In this document: piece by piece, positions 46,738 to 59,239 of the stretch
Position numbering within the stretch: position 1 is the stretch's first letter
How the letters are laid out: each line of letters begins with the position of its first letter
DNA from: Amblyornis subalaris
Lineage: Eukaryota > Chordata > Aves > Passeriformes > Ptilonorhynchidae
Direction of reading: 5' to 3'
DNA: 64,000 nt
Assembly (NCBI GenBank): GCA_018881555.1
Contig: JACAXG010000028.1
Span: 1,694,364 to 1,758,363 of the forward strand
Notes under the pieces: model-generated
Told to the model about the DNA's origin: nothing
Databases searched by the model: none
Seen by the model: the letters and a program-made list of their open reading frames with translations, nothing else
Program-made: the position numbers and the translations under genes

Positions 46738-48059
46738 AAAGCAGAGCCAGAGGCATCCAAAGCCTCAAAGCCTCTGCGGACGGAGCCGCTGGGTAGGGAG
46801 GACAAATTGGGGATGTTTAAGGAAGTTGTAACAGAAATGAACAGAGCGGGCCCGGAGCAGGGTGAAAATAGGGAGCAACCACCAGAACCTGTCAGATCCC
46901 AGGTGACAAATGAAAGCCCTCCCAGATCCCACCGCACATTCCCAGCGCTGCCGGGGCTGCCCCTCCCCCCGGCAGGTTATTTACCTTTCCAGCCCCATCC
47001 ATCATCCCGCTGACATTCCCAGCGAACACAAACAGGGAAGCTCGGCTTCGCTGCAGAGTTTCGGACAGAGCAAACCCCACCCTGGCTCGCTCCAGAGGGA
47101 CTTGGATCACCCTGGGCATGTGATGCTGCCGAACAGCTTGGGAAAACGGGAATGCAGGCACAGGGACACGCCCCGCTGCCAGCCTCCGGTCACACCCGGC
47201 CCGACACAGCCCGTCCCTGTCCCCAGGGCGGGAAACACCCTTGGATCGGGATGGGAAACACCCTTGGATCAGGACAGGGAGCCCAGGACAGGCACCTGCC
47301 ACTGCCCGGGGCCTCGGCGCTCATGTGGGATGGGACCACGGGCGGTCNCTCTGGGCTCTCCAACTGCCCAGAGGTTTTCCAGGACAGGACGGCACAGACA
47401 GGGCAGAAACAGCAGGAAAAAGAGTTATTCCCTTCATCCCTCTTTGCTCGGTGTGGCCCATCCCAGACGGAAGAGGCACNGCACCGACAGCACCCTCCTG
47501 TTCCAACCGAACCAACTGCATTTGGATTCGTCCCTGCTCCCGGTTGGCACAAGCCTGGAAAGAGCTTTATTTGCTCGGATTCCAGGCCAGGAAGGTGAGG
47601 ACAAGGGGATCAGCTGCCTGCAGGCCCCTGGGATGGCCACGGCAGTGCCAGGGATGTGCAGCTTAAATGGTCTGGTTCCAGAGGAAAGGGGGATGGCACC
47701 CGGGAAGGCACCGAGGGACAGGGCCAGAGCACCTCCCTCTCCAAAGGNACAGACCACAGCAGCTCAAAAATACAAACCTGGGTGCTTAGACCAGCCCAAA
47801 GCCCAAAGGAGAGGTATTTTTAATTTAATAACTGCTCCTGCAGGTACAAACAAGGTGGGAAAGGCCAGGGAGCTGCTCTTCCTCTCCAGCCACTCTGCAG
47901 GGCTCCAAACATCCCCAGCCCCTGCTGCTGACAAAATGCTCTTTATTCTATTTATTTGNGTGTGTTGGAGCTCAGGGGAAGAGCTGAGGGTTTGGGGGAG
48001 CAGAGGGCAGAGCACTTCCCTGATGATGCAAATCCCTGTTTTTGGAGAAAGATCACCAA

Positions 48060-48240
48060 ATCCCAGGATCACTGAGGCTGGAAAAGACCTCCAAGACCAC
48101 CGAGTTCAACCTGTCCCAAGTCCCTCTCCAGCTCTCCTGGAGCTCCTTTAGCCACTGGAAGGGGCTCTGAGGTCTCCCAGGAGCCTTCAATTCTCCAGGC
48201 TGGACATTCCCGGCTCTCCCAGCCTGGCTCCAGAGCAGCC
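48060..48240 (-). mobile_element. CR1 LINE fragment with internal deletion
   Basis: The tail CACTGAGGCTGGAAAAGACC is joined after CGAGTTCAACCTGTCCCAAG directly to the CTCTCCAGCTCTCCTGGAGC block, skipping about 200 nt of the usual body. Confidence 0.88.
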
Positions 48241-48690
48241 CACACACCCAGAGTGGCAGTGCTGGGCTGGGAGAAGCAGAATCCACTAAAAAAAAAGAAT
48301 CAAAAATAAACCAAACCCCTCCAGTCTCCCTGTAACCTCCACACACAGGAACAGGAACTGGAAGTTGACCTGTCTGGGGGTTTGAAACCCCCCAGGACAC
48401 GACCCCAGCCCCTCCCCTCCCTCTCTCCCTAAAGCCCTGAGTGATCTTTAAGCAGGTAAGAAAATAAAAGCTCAATTAGAGCTACTGTAACCCCACAACT
48501 GTTTAGACGTAATTGTCTAAATAAAATAAAGGGCTTAATTAGCAAGATCATCAACAGAAAGGCAGATTTGAATAAACACTCGCTGCGTCAGTCACAAGCA
48601 ATTCAGGGCTCCCTCGATAAGAGCAATCTCAGCTGGATGCAGATGTTTTCCGTAATGCCAATATTTTTCCCGCTTAGAATAATGGAATCC

Positions 48691-48714
48691 TCTCTTTTTT
48701 TTTTTTTTTTTTTT
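48691..48714 (+). repeat. Poly-T run
   Basis: About 24 T in a row, followed by AAAGAAACTC; not linked to a recognisable element. Confidence 0.95.
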
Positions 48715-48876
48715 AAAGAAACTCTGCAAAGGCTAGTGCTGGGAATAATCAATACCTCCCACTCTCCCCCAAGGACCACGTCATCCCTGATAAGGGAATT
48801 TTCGACAGCAAGGGAAGTGTCCTCACACCGAGGGCCTGCGAGAAATGCTTCTGCCACCTTAGTCAAACAAATAAAC

Positions 48877-48920
48877 TTTAAAGGTCTCTTCCAGCCCCAA
48901 CCATTCCCTGATTCCATGAT
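48877..48920 (+). mobile_element. CR1 terminal fragment
   Basis: Only ACTTTAAAGGTCTCTTCCAG and CCCAACCATTCCCTGATTCC remain. Confidence 0.8.
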
Positions 48921-49380
48921 CAGTGTCCTGCACAGGAGGTTTTTCCTGTCCCCACTGCTTCTTTTTTGCTCTGGTTAAAGAAACTTCACAACTGGAGTGA
49001 CACAGGCACAAAATTAAAAGTGTCCATCTGCCATTCCCAGGTTTGCAGCCCAGCTCCTGGAATTCAGTGTCTGCAGGAATGAAGGAAACCATTGGGAAAG
49101 CTTTCAGGAATTCCCTGAAGAGTGTGTTAATGAATGCCCCTCTCCAGGAGCACCCAGGAATTAAACAACATGAGGCAGGAACAGACTCAGTTTTGCCAGG
49201 AGGGACAGGCCCCCACCACCCCATGGACACAGGTTCCTGNGATGGGATCACTCATCCCATTCCCTACAAGGTGCCCCTGTGCTTCCCGGAGTTTGCATGG
49301 GAAGAGGAGGAGCTGAGGATGTGCTGCCCCGCAGAGATCCCAAGATGGGAGTGTTCCCACTCCGTGAGCCTGTCCCAAGG

Positions 49381-49428
49381 CTGGGCCCAATGATCTTGGA
49401 GTTCTTTTCCAACCTAAATGATTCCATC
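49381..49428 (+). mobile_element. CR1 terminal fragment, divergent subfamily
   Basis: Only the end CCAATGATCTTGGAGTTC and TTTTCCAACCTAAATGATTCC is left, with the same tail as the copy at 6.53 kb. Confidence 0.8.
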
Positions 49429-50042
49429 CCTGCCCCTGTCCCCCTGCAGGGCTGGACAAGGACAGTGGTTTGGAAGGTTCCATCCATACAGGAATACGAA
49501 ACCCCACTTATTCCATACCCTCAGGATGGGCTTTGCTCCTCGCTGGAAATCGAAAGGAAGAATACGATGGCAAAAATAAATGAACAAACCACCCTGCAGC
49601 TGAACGGTGGTGGGGAGCAGGGCAGCTCCTGCCAGTGCCCGAATTCCTGCTCCTGGGGCTGATCCATCCGCACACGCCGCCGGATCGGGGCAGCCCTCCC
49701 TCCCCCCTGCCCCAAACCGCATGGAAAACACAAATAATAATAATAAACCCCCATAAAAACGTCACCAGACGAAGCCAACGCGCCACAGCTCCGACCCTGC
49801 CCTCGCCCACGTTTTGTACCAGCTCCTATAAAATTAACTTTTACAGCTTTTACTGGCAGCTCCAGCCTCGGCCGAAATTATTCCCTGATTACCCTGCCCA
49901 TATATCTCGGGGCAGCCAGTGACCCTCGTCCAATTACCTCCAGGAACCCTCTGCACACGTCCAGGCCCCACAATTAATCCCGGGATAACGCACGCCCCGC
50001 TCCCGGGGGCGGAAAAGCCTCCCTGGATGATTTGGAACGTGG

Positions 50043-50091
50043 CAAAAAAAAAAAAAAAAAGGGGGGGAAAAAAAAAAGAAACAAAAAAATG
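50043..50091 (+). repeat. A-rich tract with central G-run
   Basis: Two A-runs surround GGGGGGG, followed by GAAACAAAAAAATG. Confidence 0.92.
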
Positions 50092-51039
50092 ATTTGCTCT
50101 TTTAATCCACCCCCTAAAATCAATCATGCACAGACTTTAACAGCCCGGGAGGGGCGGGAGGGGTTTTTTTTGGTTTTGTTTTGTTTTTCAAACACACAAA
50201 AAAAAACAAATAAAAGCCCCCCGAGCGTGGCCNGCGCTGGCTTTAATTTCCTTGAGCAAACAGCGCGTTGTGCAGGGAAGAGGAATACCTGGAATCCGGG
50301 CTCGTTACTGCTCCGTGAAATCCGCCTCCAGCGCCAAGGCTGGGGGATTCAAGCCTGGCTCAGCCCAGTTGCCCCAGCCCCGGTGCCAGGACGGGGAGCT
50401 CAATCAGGAGTTCAATCAACCTGAACAGCAAAATCAGGTTATGCTCACCCCGAGCAGCCCCAACAGCCCCAAAAGCATTAAAAGGGAAGGAGGGTGAGGA
50501 TTGGCTGGAATTTTGCTGCTGGAACAGATCAGGGGCAGTTCCCAGATTGCTCGGGTAGGTTGGTTGGCTGGGGGGGAATGGTTTTCCATTGGATTTATCC
50601 TGCTTTAAGGTTTGAACCAACCCTGGAGGAGCTGCAGAGCACGGGGCTGGTGGCACAGCTCCTTTGGGAAGAGCATGGCTGCTCCTAAAGGATGCTCAGC
50701 CACGGGAATGCTCTCTCCATGGAGCTGGAGAGCCTCCCCTCGCAGGGAACGGGGACAGCCCGGGCCGTGCCTCGGAGCAGCTCCCGCCTTTCTNGGGTGG
50801 CTTTAATTCCTGAGTGAGCAGGGCCAGCTTGGGCCAACAGCTGGGGATTACTGCTCCCGCCACACTTCCCATCCCGATTTATTCCGGGGCCGCCGGACAC
50901 ATTCCTCGCCCGCCAGCAGCTCCNCTGCTCCTCCTCGGCTGCGGATCCCCCACGGAAAAGGGGGCGTTTGTAGGGAAAACCTCCCTCAGAGGCCCGGGCC
51001 TGGAAGCACAAATTAAATGTGGAAGCTAAAAAAAAAAAA

Positions 51040-51425
51040 AGGCCTGGAATCTGCTGCCGATTAATTATTGGAAATGGCAATTTGAAAACATGAATTGCAG
51101 TATAAATGATGTAAAATGCAATTATGTAGAACACAACTGTGGTTGAGGTGAAGAGCCACTGGCTATAAACTTGGATTTGCTGTGCAGGAGCCACTGGAAA
51201 AAAACTGAAGAGACTGAATAACAAAAAGGCAGCAAATCCCAACATTAAAGACATCCNGCAGCGCTCCCGAAAGTCATGGATCTGCCAACAGATGAAGGGC
51301 AGAACAGTGTCAATCGCCACAAAAAAAAGGATGGGATTGACTGCAAAAAGCAAATCTAAGGAAGAACCANTAAGCCTCAAATTAAGCAGCAAAGGAAGAG
51401 CACAAACAGCACCAGAAAGGATCAT
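51040..51425 (-). other. Unassigned hydrophobic open frame (about 128 codons)
   Basis: The minus strand is open from 51425 through 51040 and beyond. The conceptual peptide has several strongly hydrophobic runs (for example PILFFVAIDTVLPFICW, GFAAFLLFSLFSFFPVAP and VVFYIIAFYIIYTAI) separated by short polar pieces such as QIHDFRERC. It does not match LMF1 or any family I can name. The plus strand is A-rich here, and such strands often give Phe, Leu and Ile on the complement, so chance is possible. It is bounded on the right by a CR1 copy at 51426 and on the left by an A-run at 51029-51040. A possible acceptor, TTCTTCCTTAG, lies inside it. It has the same orientation as LMF1. Confidence 0.2.
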
Positions 51426-51597
51426 TGAATNCTAAAATCTCCTGAGCTGGAAGAGACCCCCAAGGATCATCCAGTCCAATTCCTGGGCCTGCATAGGACA
51501 ATCCCAACAATCCCAGCCTGTGCTGGGAGCAGCCAGATCCATCCGAGCCTGCCAAGGTCTGCACATCCACGGCCTCCCTGCTGATGTCAAAAATCAA
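51426..51597 (-). mobile_element. CR1 LINE fragment, older subfamily
   Basis: It reads GAATnCTAAAATCTCC, GAGCTGGAAGAGACCCCC, AAGGATCATCCAGTCC and CCAAGGTCTGCACATCCAC. It shares its tail with the fragment at 10.78 kb. Confidence 0.87.
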
Positions 51598-51938
51598 ACA
51601 AGAGCGGTGACTCCACAATTATTCAGGACTTCAGAGGCGTTTGGGACCGAGCTGAGGAGGAAGTGAGCCTGAAAAGAGCTGTCAGGAAATCCCCCCATCC
51701 AAAGAATCCGAAAGGACAGGCAGGGAACTGGGAAGGGAAGTGTGGAAATGGGAGAGGGAGGAGAAGGCCCCGTGATGCCCTCAGGTATTCCATGTGCGGA
51801 TCCCGGGATGCACAAAGGGGTCCTTCTTCCGAGGGGAGACAAAGCCATGCAGAACATTCACCATGGCTAATTAATTTCGGCCCCTCGGCTAGCAGCAGGA
51901 TCTCGTGACACAGCTTCGTTTGCAGCCTCTCTTTCTCT

Positions 51939-51966
51939 TTCCTTTTTTTTTTTTTTTCTTTTTTAA
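51939..51966 (+). repeat. Poly-T run
   Basis: T-run of about 23 with one C, followed by AATAAACAAAAAGC. Confidence 0.93.
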
Positions 51967-52000
51967 TAAACAAAAAGCTGATAAGAAGCGTGACACCTTT

Positions 52001-52055
52001 AATGGCTTTACAATGGCTTTACAACGGCTTTACAACGGCTTTACAACGGCTTTCC
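52001..52055 (+). repeat. Tandem array, 11-nt unit, five copies
   Basis: The unit is AATGGCTTTAC in copies 1-2 and AACGGCTTTAC in copies 3-4; the fifth ends TTTCC. The T-to-C switch splits the array into two blocks. Confidence 0.95.
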
Positions 52056-52158
52056 TGCCAGCACTTCCCACGTGGAAAGGCTGCTCCTGCCTTTGGGAGT
52101 CCCTGTATCCACCACTCATCCCTAATAGGATCATCCCTGGGCCAGCTCCAAGGACAGC

Positions 52159-52237
52159 ACGGGATCACGGGAACGGTTTGGGTTGGAAGGGATCTTAAAG
52201 CTCATCCCATTCCAAGCCCTGCCACAGGCAGGGGCAC
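52159..52237 (-). mobile_element. Short CR1 3' fragment
   Basis: It reads GGGATCACGGGAACGG, GTTTGGGTTGGAAGGGATC and CAAGCCCTGCCACAGGC, then ends at GGGGCACCTT. Confidence 0.9.
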
Positions 52238-55200
52238 CTTGCAGTGGAATACACACCCGAATCCTCTAGACTATGGAAATGCCACTGGAAAATGGAAAAG
52301 CAGTAGGAATGGAGTTACTTCAGATATCGAAGCAAGCTCCTATTTCATCACGGAACGGATCTGCTGCCTCAGTCGCGGTGTTTGGGCAGGAGATGCCCGG
52401 AGATCCCGGACCAAAAACCAAGGAATAAACAACACCGGGGCTTTTTAACAGGAAAGGGAAAAGCTGTTGTTNCTACACCCCAACACGGACACATTTCCAC
52501 AACCACAGCCACACTGAAAGAATTCCCAACACACGGCACGGTCGGAGCTGCTGCCAGCGTGTCCCTGGGGGCTGGGGATCCTCACGCCAGAGCCAAACTC
52601 ACCAAAAATGGGAGAACATCTTGGTAACCTTGGGGGCGAAGGCCCAGCCTGCCCCCTCCTGCTGTCCCTGCCGAGGACACGGATCCCGCAGCCCCCACGG
52701 AGCAGCCACGTGTTCCTGGGAATAATGGAACATTCTTCCACCCACCCCACCCTCCCACGGTGGGGCCTGACACAGAAACAGCCCAGTCTGAATTTAAAGG
52801 GAACAAAGGGTGTTCTCTGAGCACTGGAAATCAACCCTCGAGCCCAGAGTTTTGCTCCACGGCTTTGNTATGGAGGGGGTCATTCCACGTGGAAGGCCAG
52901 GATCATCCCTATGGGATGATGTAAAATATAGTCATGGTTGGACAGGTGGCAGGGCAGAGCCTGCCTCTGACAAAGGAACTCCTGCAACCCNGAAACTCTT
53001 TCCAAGGACAACACCAACATGAAGCCTGCAGAGAAGCTTGGAACAGGAATACCCAATTTTCCACAAATCCCTGGTTCGGCTCAACAAAGCAAGCCACGAG
53101 ACGCCTTACCTTCTCCAAAGGGAGGGGCTGGGATGCTCCAGCGCTGTGGGAAGCACTGGGTGGCACTTCCAGAGATGCACACGGAGCAGCCACGGCTCCA
53201 GGCCATGGNCTGATCCAGCAGGGAGCTCCTGGGNGNATCTGCTGAAGCTCNCACAGGATTCTCTCCTTCCCAGTTTTCCCTCCNGCGTGGACTCACGGTG
53301 CCAGAAGCCACGAGAGCTGTGCCTGCAGGAGCTGAAATTCCTGCTTCCCTCCGGCTCTGCATCCTCCTCCACACCCCACAGCAGCATCCTTGACCCACCA
53401 CGTTTCCCGGGACAGCAACCCCGTGGCCCCCCAGCATTCCCTGGGCTTCCCACAACGTCCTCNCCTCACCGTTCCCATCCCACCTGGGTGCCAGCTTTTC
53501 CTTCTCCAGCGACAGGGATCGGATCTGGTCCCAGGCACANGTTAAAGCATCACCAGCATCCCTAAAACTCCCCTCCTGAACTGTCACGACTCTCCCACAT
53601 GGAAGGATTTATCACACCGGAGCCGCCGATGAAATTCCTACTGCTGGAAAAGTGGGAATACCCCACAGAGCAGAGGCTCAGCTGAGAACCACAAGGTGCC
53701 TCGGAATTCCTTCCTTTCAATAAAGGCAAGGCTTGGATCCCCATGGAATGAGCAGATCCCGCTGCAGGCCCAAAAGAATTTGGGAAGAGGAGCGACTCCT
53801 GATGTTTTTGGGCTCTCCAAAGGCTGTTTNAAGCGAAAAATTAAAAAGGAGGAGCCTCTCCTGCCACACAACCCAGCCTAAAGCACATTTTTGAGCCAAC
53901 TTCAAAGGTTTTTAACCATCCCNGAAATTCGGGCACGGAATAACTTGAATTTTGCAAAACATGATCCACGCTCGGAACCCCAAATCCAGGCCGCCCAGCC
54001 GAAGGAATGCCAGGCCTGGGAGAGACGGCTCAGGAGATCAAGTATGGAATTCCTGCTCCATCTCCAGCAATGAAATTAAACTCAAGCTGGGAGGGGAGGG
54101 GACGCCGAGGCCGCTGTGGAATCGCTCGGGAAAATTTGCGTTTCCTTTCCTTGGGAGGGACATTTCGGAGCTGGTCAGAAGCAGCTGCTGTCCCAGACAC
54201 ACGTCCCTGCTCCCGGAACACGGATGGGATTCGTCCCACGACATCGGTGAACGCCACAAGACAGAGCTCTCGATATCCTCCACAATAAATTCTGTCCACA
54301 GGTAGAGCCAAATCCTGGGGCAAAAGTTTTTCCTAAGGGGCTAGGATAACAAACAAAAATCAGTAATCCAAACGCTCCGAAGCCATCAAACCCTTAAAAA
54401 TGTGGAATTTTAAAAGATGAGTTAATGACTACCCACTGACACGCTCAGGACCAGGATGGACAAGATTCCCTGCAAGGAATTCTTCCNAAGATGCTTTTAG
54501 GAGAGCACATTTTGCCTAACAATCCAATATTCCCAATTTTTACATTTTAATCAAAACCGAAGGGATTCCACCCCTTTTTGGCCACCACCTTTAACCAGGC
54601 CCCAGCAGCACCAAAAAAAAAGCCCAAATCCGGTACAAAGATGCGAGTTCAGACCAGCAGCGAGAGATTCCATGGAAATGGAGGAATCCCTCCAGCCTCT
54701 GGAGCAGGGCAGAGCTGCTCACAGGCTCGAGGGCAGCAGTGACCCCCTGACCCCGCTGCCCGCTCAGCCAGCAGGATCCAGCCTTCCCGAAACACTGGGA
54801 ACAATGGGCAGCAGCACTGCAGCCAGCTCCCTGTGCTCTGATCATCCCATCTATTCCTACATTCCCAGTATTTAGGGAGTTGTTTGTGTCCTGTTCGATT
54901 GCAATGCTCTCGTTGCTCCTCACNTCCCTAAAACGTGAAATCCATCCCAAAATCCATCCCAGAATCCCATTTNGGCTGCCTGCAGCATCACCTCCCAGCG
55001 TTTATCCATGTAACAGGATGAACTCCCTTTGTTCTTCCAGGGAGGAGGAGGTGTAACCCATCCTATCCTAAAGGGAACTTTTCCTTCAGCCCATGCTGTA
55101 AATTGAACCAAAGTGCCAGGAATTCCGGAATACTCTCCCAGAAATCCCCAGCCCAAGGCAGCTCCCATAGAGGTGACATACGAGATTCCGGAGGAGAGGA

Positions 55201-55444
55201 AACACAAGACATCCAGGAGAAGGCAGGAACATCCTAACCTGGCAAATTAAACCCATTCCATGTGTGATGTCGAGGCAACCCTGCTAAAATCCTGGATTCT
55301 TGCCCAAAAAAGTGCTCGGGGAGGGAAACATGGCACGAGCACAGCACAGGACAGGAAACCTGGATTCATCCCTGTCAGGTAAAACAGGAGATGGTGCTGA
55401 GCCAGGAGTGAAGGAAATCCCTGCTCNCCTGGGTCCTTGGAGCC

Positions 55445-55675
55445 TGAGGGCAGGGATAGNTGGGATATTGGGAAGGAATTCNTCCCTGNGAGGGTGGGGA
55501 GGCCCTGGCACAGGNTGCCCAGAGAAGCTGTGGCTGCCCCATCCCTGGGAGTGTCCAAGGCTGGGTTGGANGGGGCTTGGAGCAACCTGGGATAGTGGAA
55601 GGTGTCCCTGCCCACGGCAGGGGTGGAATGGGATGAGCTTTAAGGTCCCTCCCAACCCAAACCATTCCAGGGTTC
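55445..55675 (+). mobile_element. CR1 LINE fragment
   Basis: It runs from CTGAGGGCAGGGATAG to CAAACCATTCCAGGGTTC. Five N lie inside, including within GGTGGGGAGGCCCTGG-flanking blocks that are otherwise uniform. Confidence 0.93.
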
Positions 55676-56709
55676 AACGAATCCTCAAAAACCCCCCAAA
55701 CCTTTATTTTCAAAAGTATTAAAAACCCCAATCCCAAACTTCCAAGCCCTTTCTAGCTGGGAAAACATCTCCTTTGATTCCAGAACCCAACACACGTGGG
55801 TTTCACACCTGGGCCTTCCATCCCCCCTTGGAATTCCCCTTCCACCCTCACCCATCAGCTGGATGAACTCGTTACGAGGACGGGCTCGATGATAATCAAC
55901 CTGTCAGAGTAATAAAACAATANAAAACAGATCTCCAATATTCAATTCCTGCTGGCTTTTCCATCCCCCGAGGTGATCCCGGTAGCCCCCAGGGGGTCAC
56001 GGGTGTTGCTGCTCCNCATTTGGCACAAAAAAATGGGACAAAATGCAAAAGGGGCTTAGAAAAAGCTCTGGGAGATCCTGCTGGGGGTTAGGGAAGTGTC
56101 CAGCAGGAGCAGCTTGATGGAAATGGCACCCAAACATCCACGGAGGAATGAGATGGTCAAACATTCTGCAGAGTGAAAGGCACCCGAGGAGAAAAATGGG
56201 ATTTTGAAAGCTGCTGTTTCCAGTTGTGTTCCTTACAAACCTTCTAAAGGAANTTCTCAGTGATGACAAATTCCCAGAGCGTGGTGAAATCCAGACCGGA
56301 GGCTTAAAGAATTAAAGGAATGGCCTTTTCAAACTGTNTGTGTGTGGTTTTTTGGGAAACCGAGGGATCAACCTGCTGGAAATGCTCGGCAGCTCTTGCA
56401 AGCAGCATCCCAGCAGGACTGGGGCAAGAAACGGAATTCCTCAGCTCCTCACAAAGGTCCTGGATGGACATTGGGTGAGGAAAACTGCAGGAAAACACAT
56501 TCAGCAGGAGAGCATTCCTTTGGGAGCTCAGGGAGGGAATTGGGGTTCCCTGGGCCGGCACCCAACCCTTGGAGGGTTTCCAGCTGTTGATCCCGCCACT
56601 GCCCTCAGGCTCTGACACTCTGCANGACCTTCCCAAACATCCTCTGGCACAATCAAGAGCTGCTGGAAGCAGAAGATTCCCTAAGGACAGCGCCCAGACC
56701 CAAATCCCA

Positions 56710-56845
56710 TCACAGAATCCCAGGATGGCTCAGGCTGGAAGGGACCACCGTGGGTCACGTGTTCCCACCTCTGGGTCATCCCAGAGCACACGGCACGGGA
56801 TTGTCTCCAGAGGGCTGGAATCTCCAGGGANGGAGACTCCACGAC
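56710..56845 (-). mobile_element. CR1 LINE fragment, third subfamily
   Basis: It begins CACAGAATCCCAGGATGG, then CTCAGGCTGGAAGGGACC, and ends GGAGACTCCACGACG. It is the sister copy of the one at 39.64 kb. Confidence 0.9.
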
Positions 56846-57653
56846 GAGATCAGGGCACAGGAATTTGGAGAGGGACTTTAATCTCAGCCAGTTCCAAATC
56901 CAGTTCCTCTCTGCATGAAAACCCCGAATTTAATTAGGGAGGTCAGCTCTGAGCAGCGCTGGGAAGCCCCTTTGATACCTGGGGCTGCATTATCCTCTCC
57001 CTTCCCCCGGCATGGAGCTTCCCGCAGCTTTCCTTGGCTCCCGCTCCCTCCTGTCAATCCCAGAGCACTCGGAGAGTTCAGGTTCAATGCTCAAAAGCAG
57101 GGAAACGTCCATCAGCTCTGTTTGCCAACACAGGGAGGGCCGGGGAAGGGAGGCAGCGCCGGGAGCTGCCCGGAGACCTCAGGATCCCAGCCCGCTCCCG
57201 GCCCACGGGGAGCTCCTGCTGGAAAAACCCTTCACGATGATTTTCAGCGACTTAAAAGTGTGGCAGCTCCACTAAAAACCATTAAGGAACGGCACAAAGA
57301 GTGCAGGAACATTCCCAGCCCNTTCCTGCTGCCGTTGGATTGCCTCATCCGTGCCGGTGCTCCCAGTCCTCTGGCTGAGATCAGAGCAGGACGGGGTCTC
57401 ACATCCCCTGCCAAACCCTCGCAGGCTGCTGGAATTGCAATTAACTCCTGGAATTAAAATATTCCCCTCTTCGCCTGGGGGCCGAGGATAGCNCATTCCA
57501 GCAGATTTCCGCTGTGGGCTGCCTGCAAACTGATAATTGCAACTCTTGCCTCAAGGATTCACCGATCCTAAGGGATCTCCTTGGCCACATCCAAGGGGGA
57601 CACTCCTGCTCCTCCAGCAGGGGATGGGGTTGAGGGAGGGGTTTAGGGANTGG

Positions 57654-57876
57654 GGTTAGATGGGATATTGGGAAAAAATTCCTCCCTGTGAGGGTGGGGA
57701 GGCCCTGGCACAGGCTGCCCAGCGGAGCTGTGGCTGCCCCATCCCTGGGAGTGTCCAAGGCCAGGTTGGATGGGGCTTGGAGCAGCCTGGGATAGTGGAA
57801 GGTGTCCCTGCCCATGGCAGGGGTGGAACTGGATGGGCTTTAAGGTCCATCCCAACCCAAACCAGTCTGTGAGTCC
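57654..57876 (+). mobile_element. CR1 LINE fragment
   Basis: It runs from GTTAGATGGGATATTGGG to AACCCAAACCAGTCTGTG. The tail CTTTAAGGTCCATCCC is intact. Confidence 0.93.
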
Positions 57877-58106
57877 AAGGTTGTTGCCAGGCCCTTCAGC
57901 TCCCAACCAACCACACGTCCTTTGTGCCAGTGCCACTGTGAGGTGAGTTAAAACCAGGCCACATTATTTATATTTCAATAAATGTTATTTCACAATATTA
58001 TTTGAAGGACAGACCTTGCTCAGCTCCAGCAGCTGCTGGAGGATGAGTCCCCACACTCTCCCCTGCGTGAGCAGGGATGGCCTGACACCCACGGCTTGTA
58101 AAAGTA

Positions 58107-58244
58107 GAAATGTTCCTAAGGGAAAGGTTGAAATATTCCTAAGAGAAAAGCAGAAATATTCCTAAGGGAAAAGCAGAAATATTCCTAAGAGAAAAGTAGA
58201 AATATTCCTAAAGGAAAAGTAGAAATATTCCTAAGAGAAAATGA
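58107..58244 (+). repeat. Tandem array, 23-nt unit, six copies
   Basis: The unit is GAAATATTCCTAAGAGAAAA plus three bases (GCA, GTA, GTT or TGA). Alternation of AAGAG and AAGGG in successive copies suggests an earlier 46-nt dimer step. Confidence 0.96.
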
Positions 58245-59239
58245 GGGTGAAAAGGGATCACAACTCACCAGCGGTGTGGGATGTGCTGGGGGAAGAGCAG
58301 AACCACCAGAAGGATTCCAGGGGTTCTCCTCTCCTAGGGAAGGTGAGTTCATGGAACTCACTGGCTCTAGGATNAAAAATCCTTCTCCTTGCTTGTCCCA
58401 CCAAGCCTTAATTCCCTGCCCCGAGNAGNTGATGNGAAAGCCNAGCCCAGCCCANGTGGGCACTCCCTCGCCTCATCCCNGGATCAGGAAATCCATGGAT
58501 GGATGGCAGGGACTGACCAGCTTGTGTTCCAATCAAATGGATCCAACATGACAGTGGGAAATTCCATCTTGTNCCGGGCTAATTGGACCTGATCCAGCTC
58601 GATCCTGTCACGTGTCCTGATTAATGCCNGAGCAATCAAAGCCCTTTTAGGCACCGAGCCGGCCCGGCTGAAAGGGAAGAGGAAGAATCTGATCCCTTGG
58701 AAAACACAGAGAAGCGAATTCATGGATATGAGTAANAGAAATGCCATTTTTAATACAGATACTTCCACGATCTTGGCAAGGGCAGCAAGTCACAATCCCT
58801 GCTTTTCCGTGTAAATTGGTCAGGAGGGAAAAGCCTCTGGAGAGCGCCCGGAGGGAGGCAAAGCTTTTACCCTGGAATGGGGAATGACAGCAGGGTTAGG
58901 AAAAAGTTCTATTTCTTTGTCTTGGAGCTGTTTGGAGACAGACTACAACACTGGCTTGCAAAATTCCATAACTAGAAATCCCACGAAGTGGAAGAAACGG
59001 GTCTGAAAATGGGAACACTCCAAAGTCTGGGAAGAGCAACCGGTGCCCCACATCTGACTCCACATGGGAGTTCTGCAGCTTCAATCAAATTTAAAACAAA
59101 ACTAGGGAAGGGTGTCTCGTTTTTAACTGGTGGGAAAAGGCTCCCTCCTGCTTTTATGTGGATTTTTACCCCAGGAGTGGCTGTTTTTCCTTGCAGCACC
59201 AACGCCGCCGTGCAGGAGACGATTGGATGGCTCCGCGCG

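Noticed and set aside
46910..48151. 413-codon plus-strand open frame
   Set aside because: Low-complexity, proline- and glycine-rich translation with no domain, interrupted by ambiguous codons; its end runs into a CR1 copy.
51040..51425. Processed pseudogene
   Set aside because: No poly-A tail in the correct orientation (the A-run is on the plus strand at the wrong end) and no parent gene recognised; kept only as an unassigned open frame.
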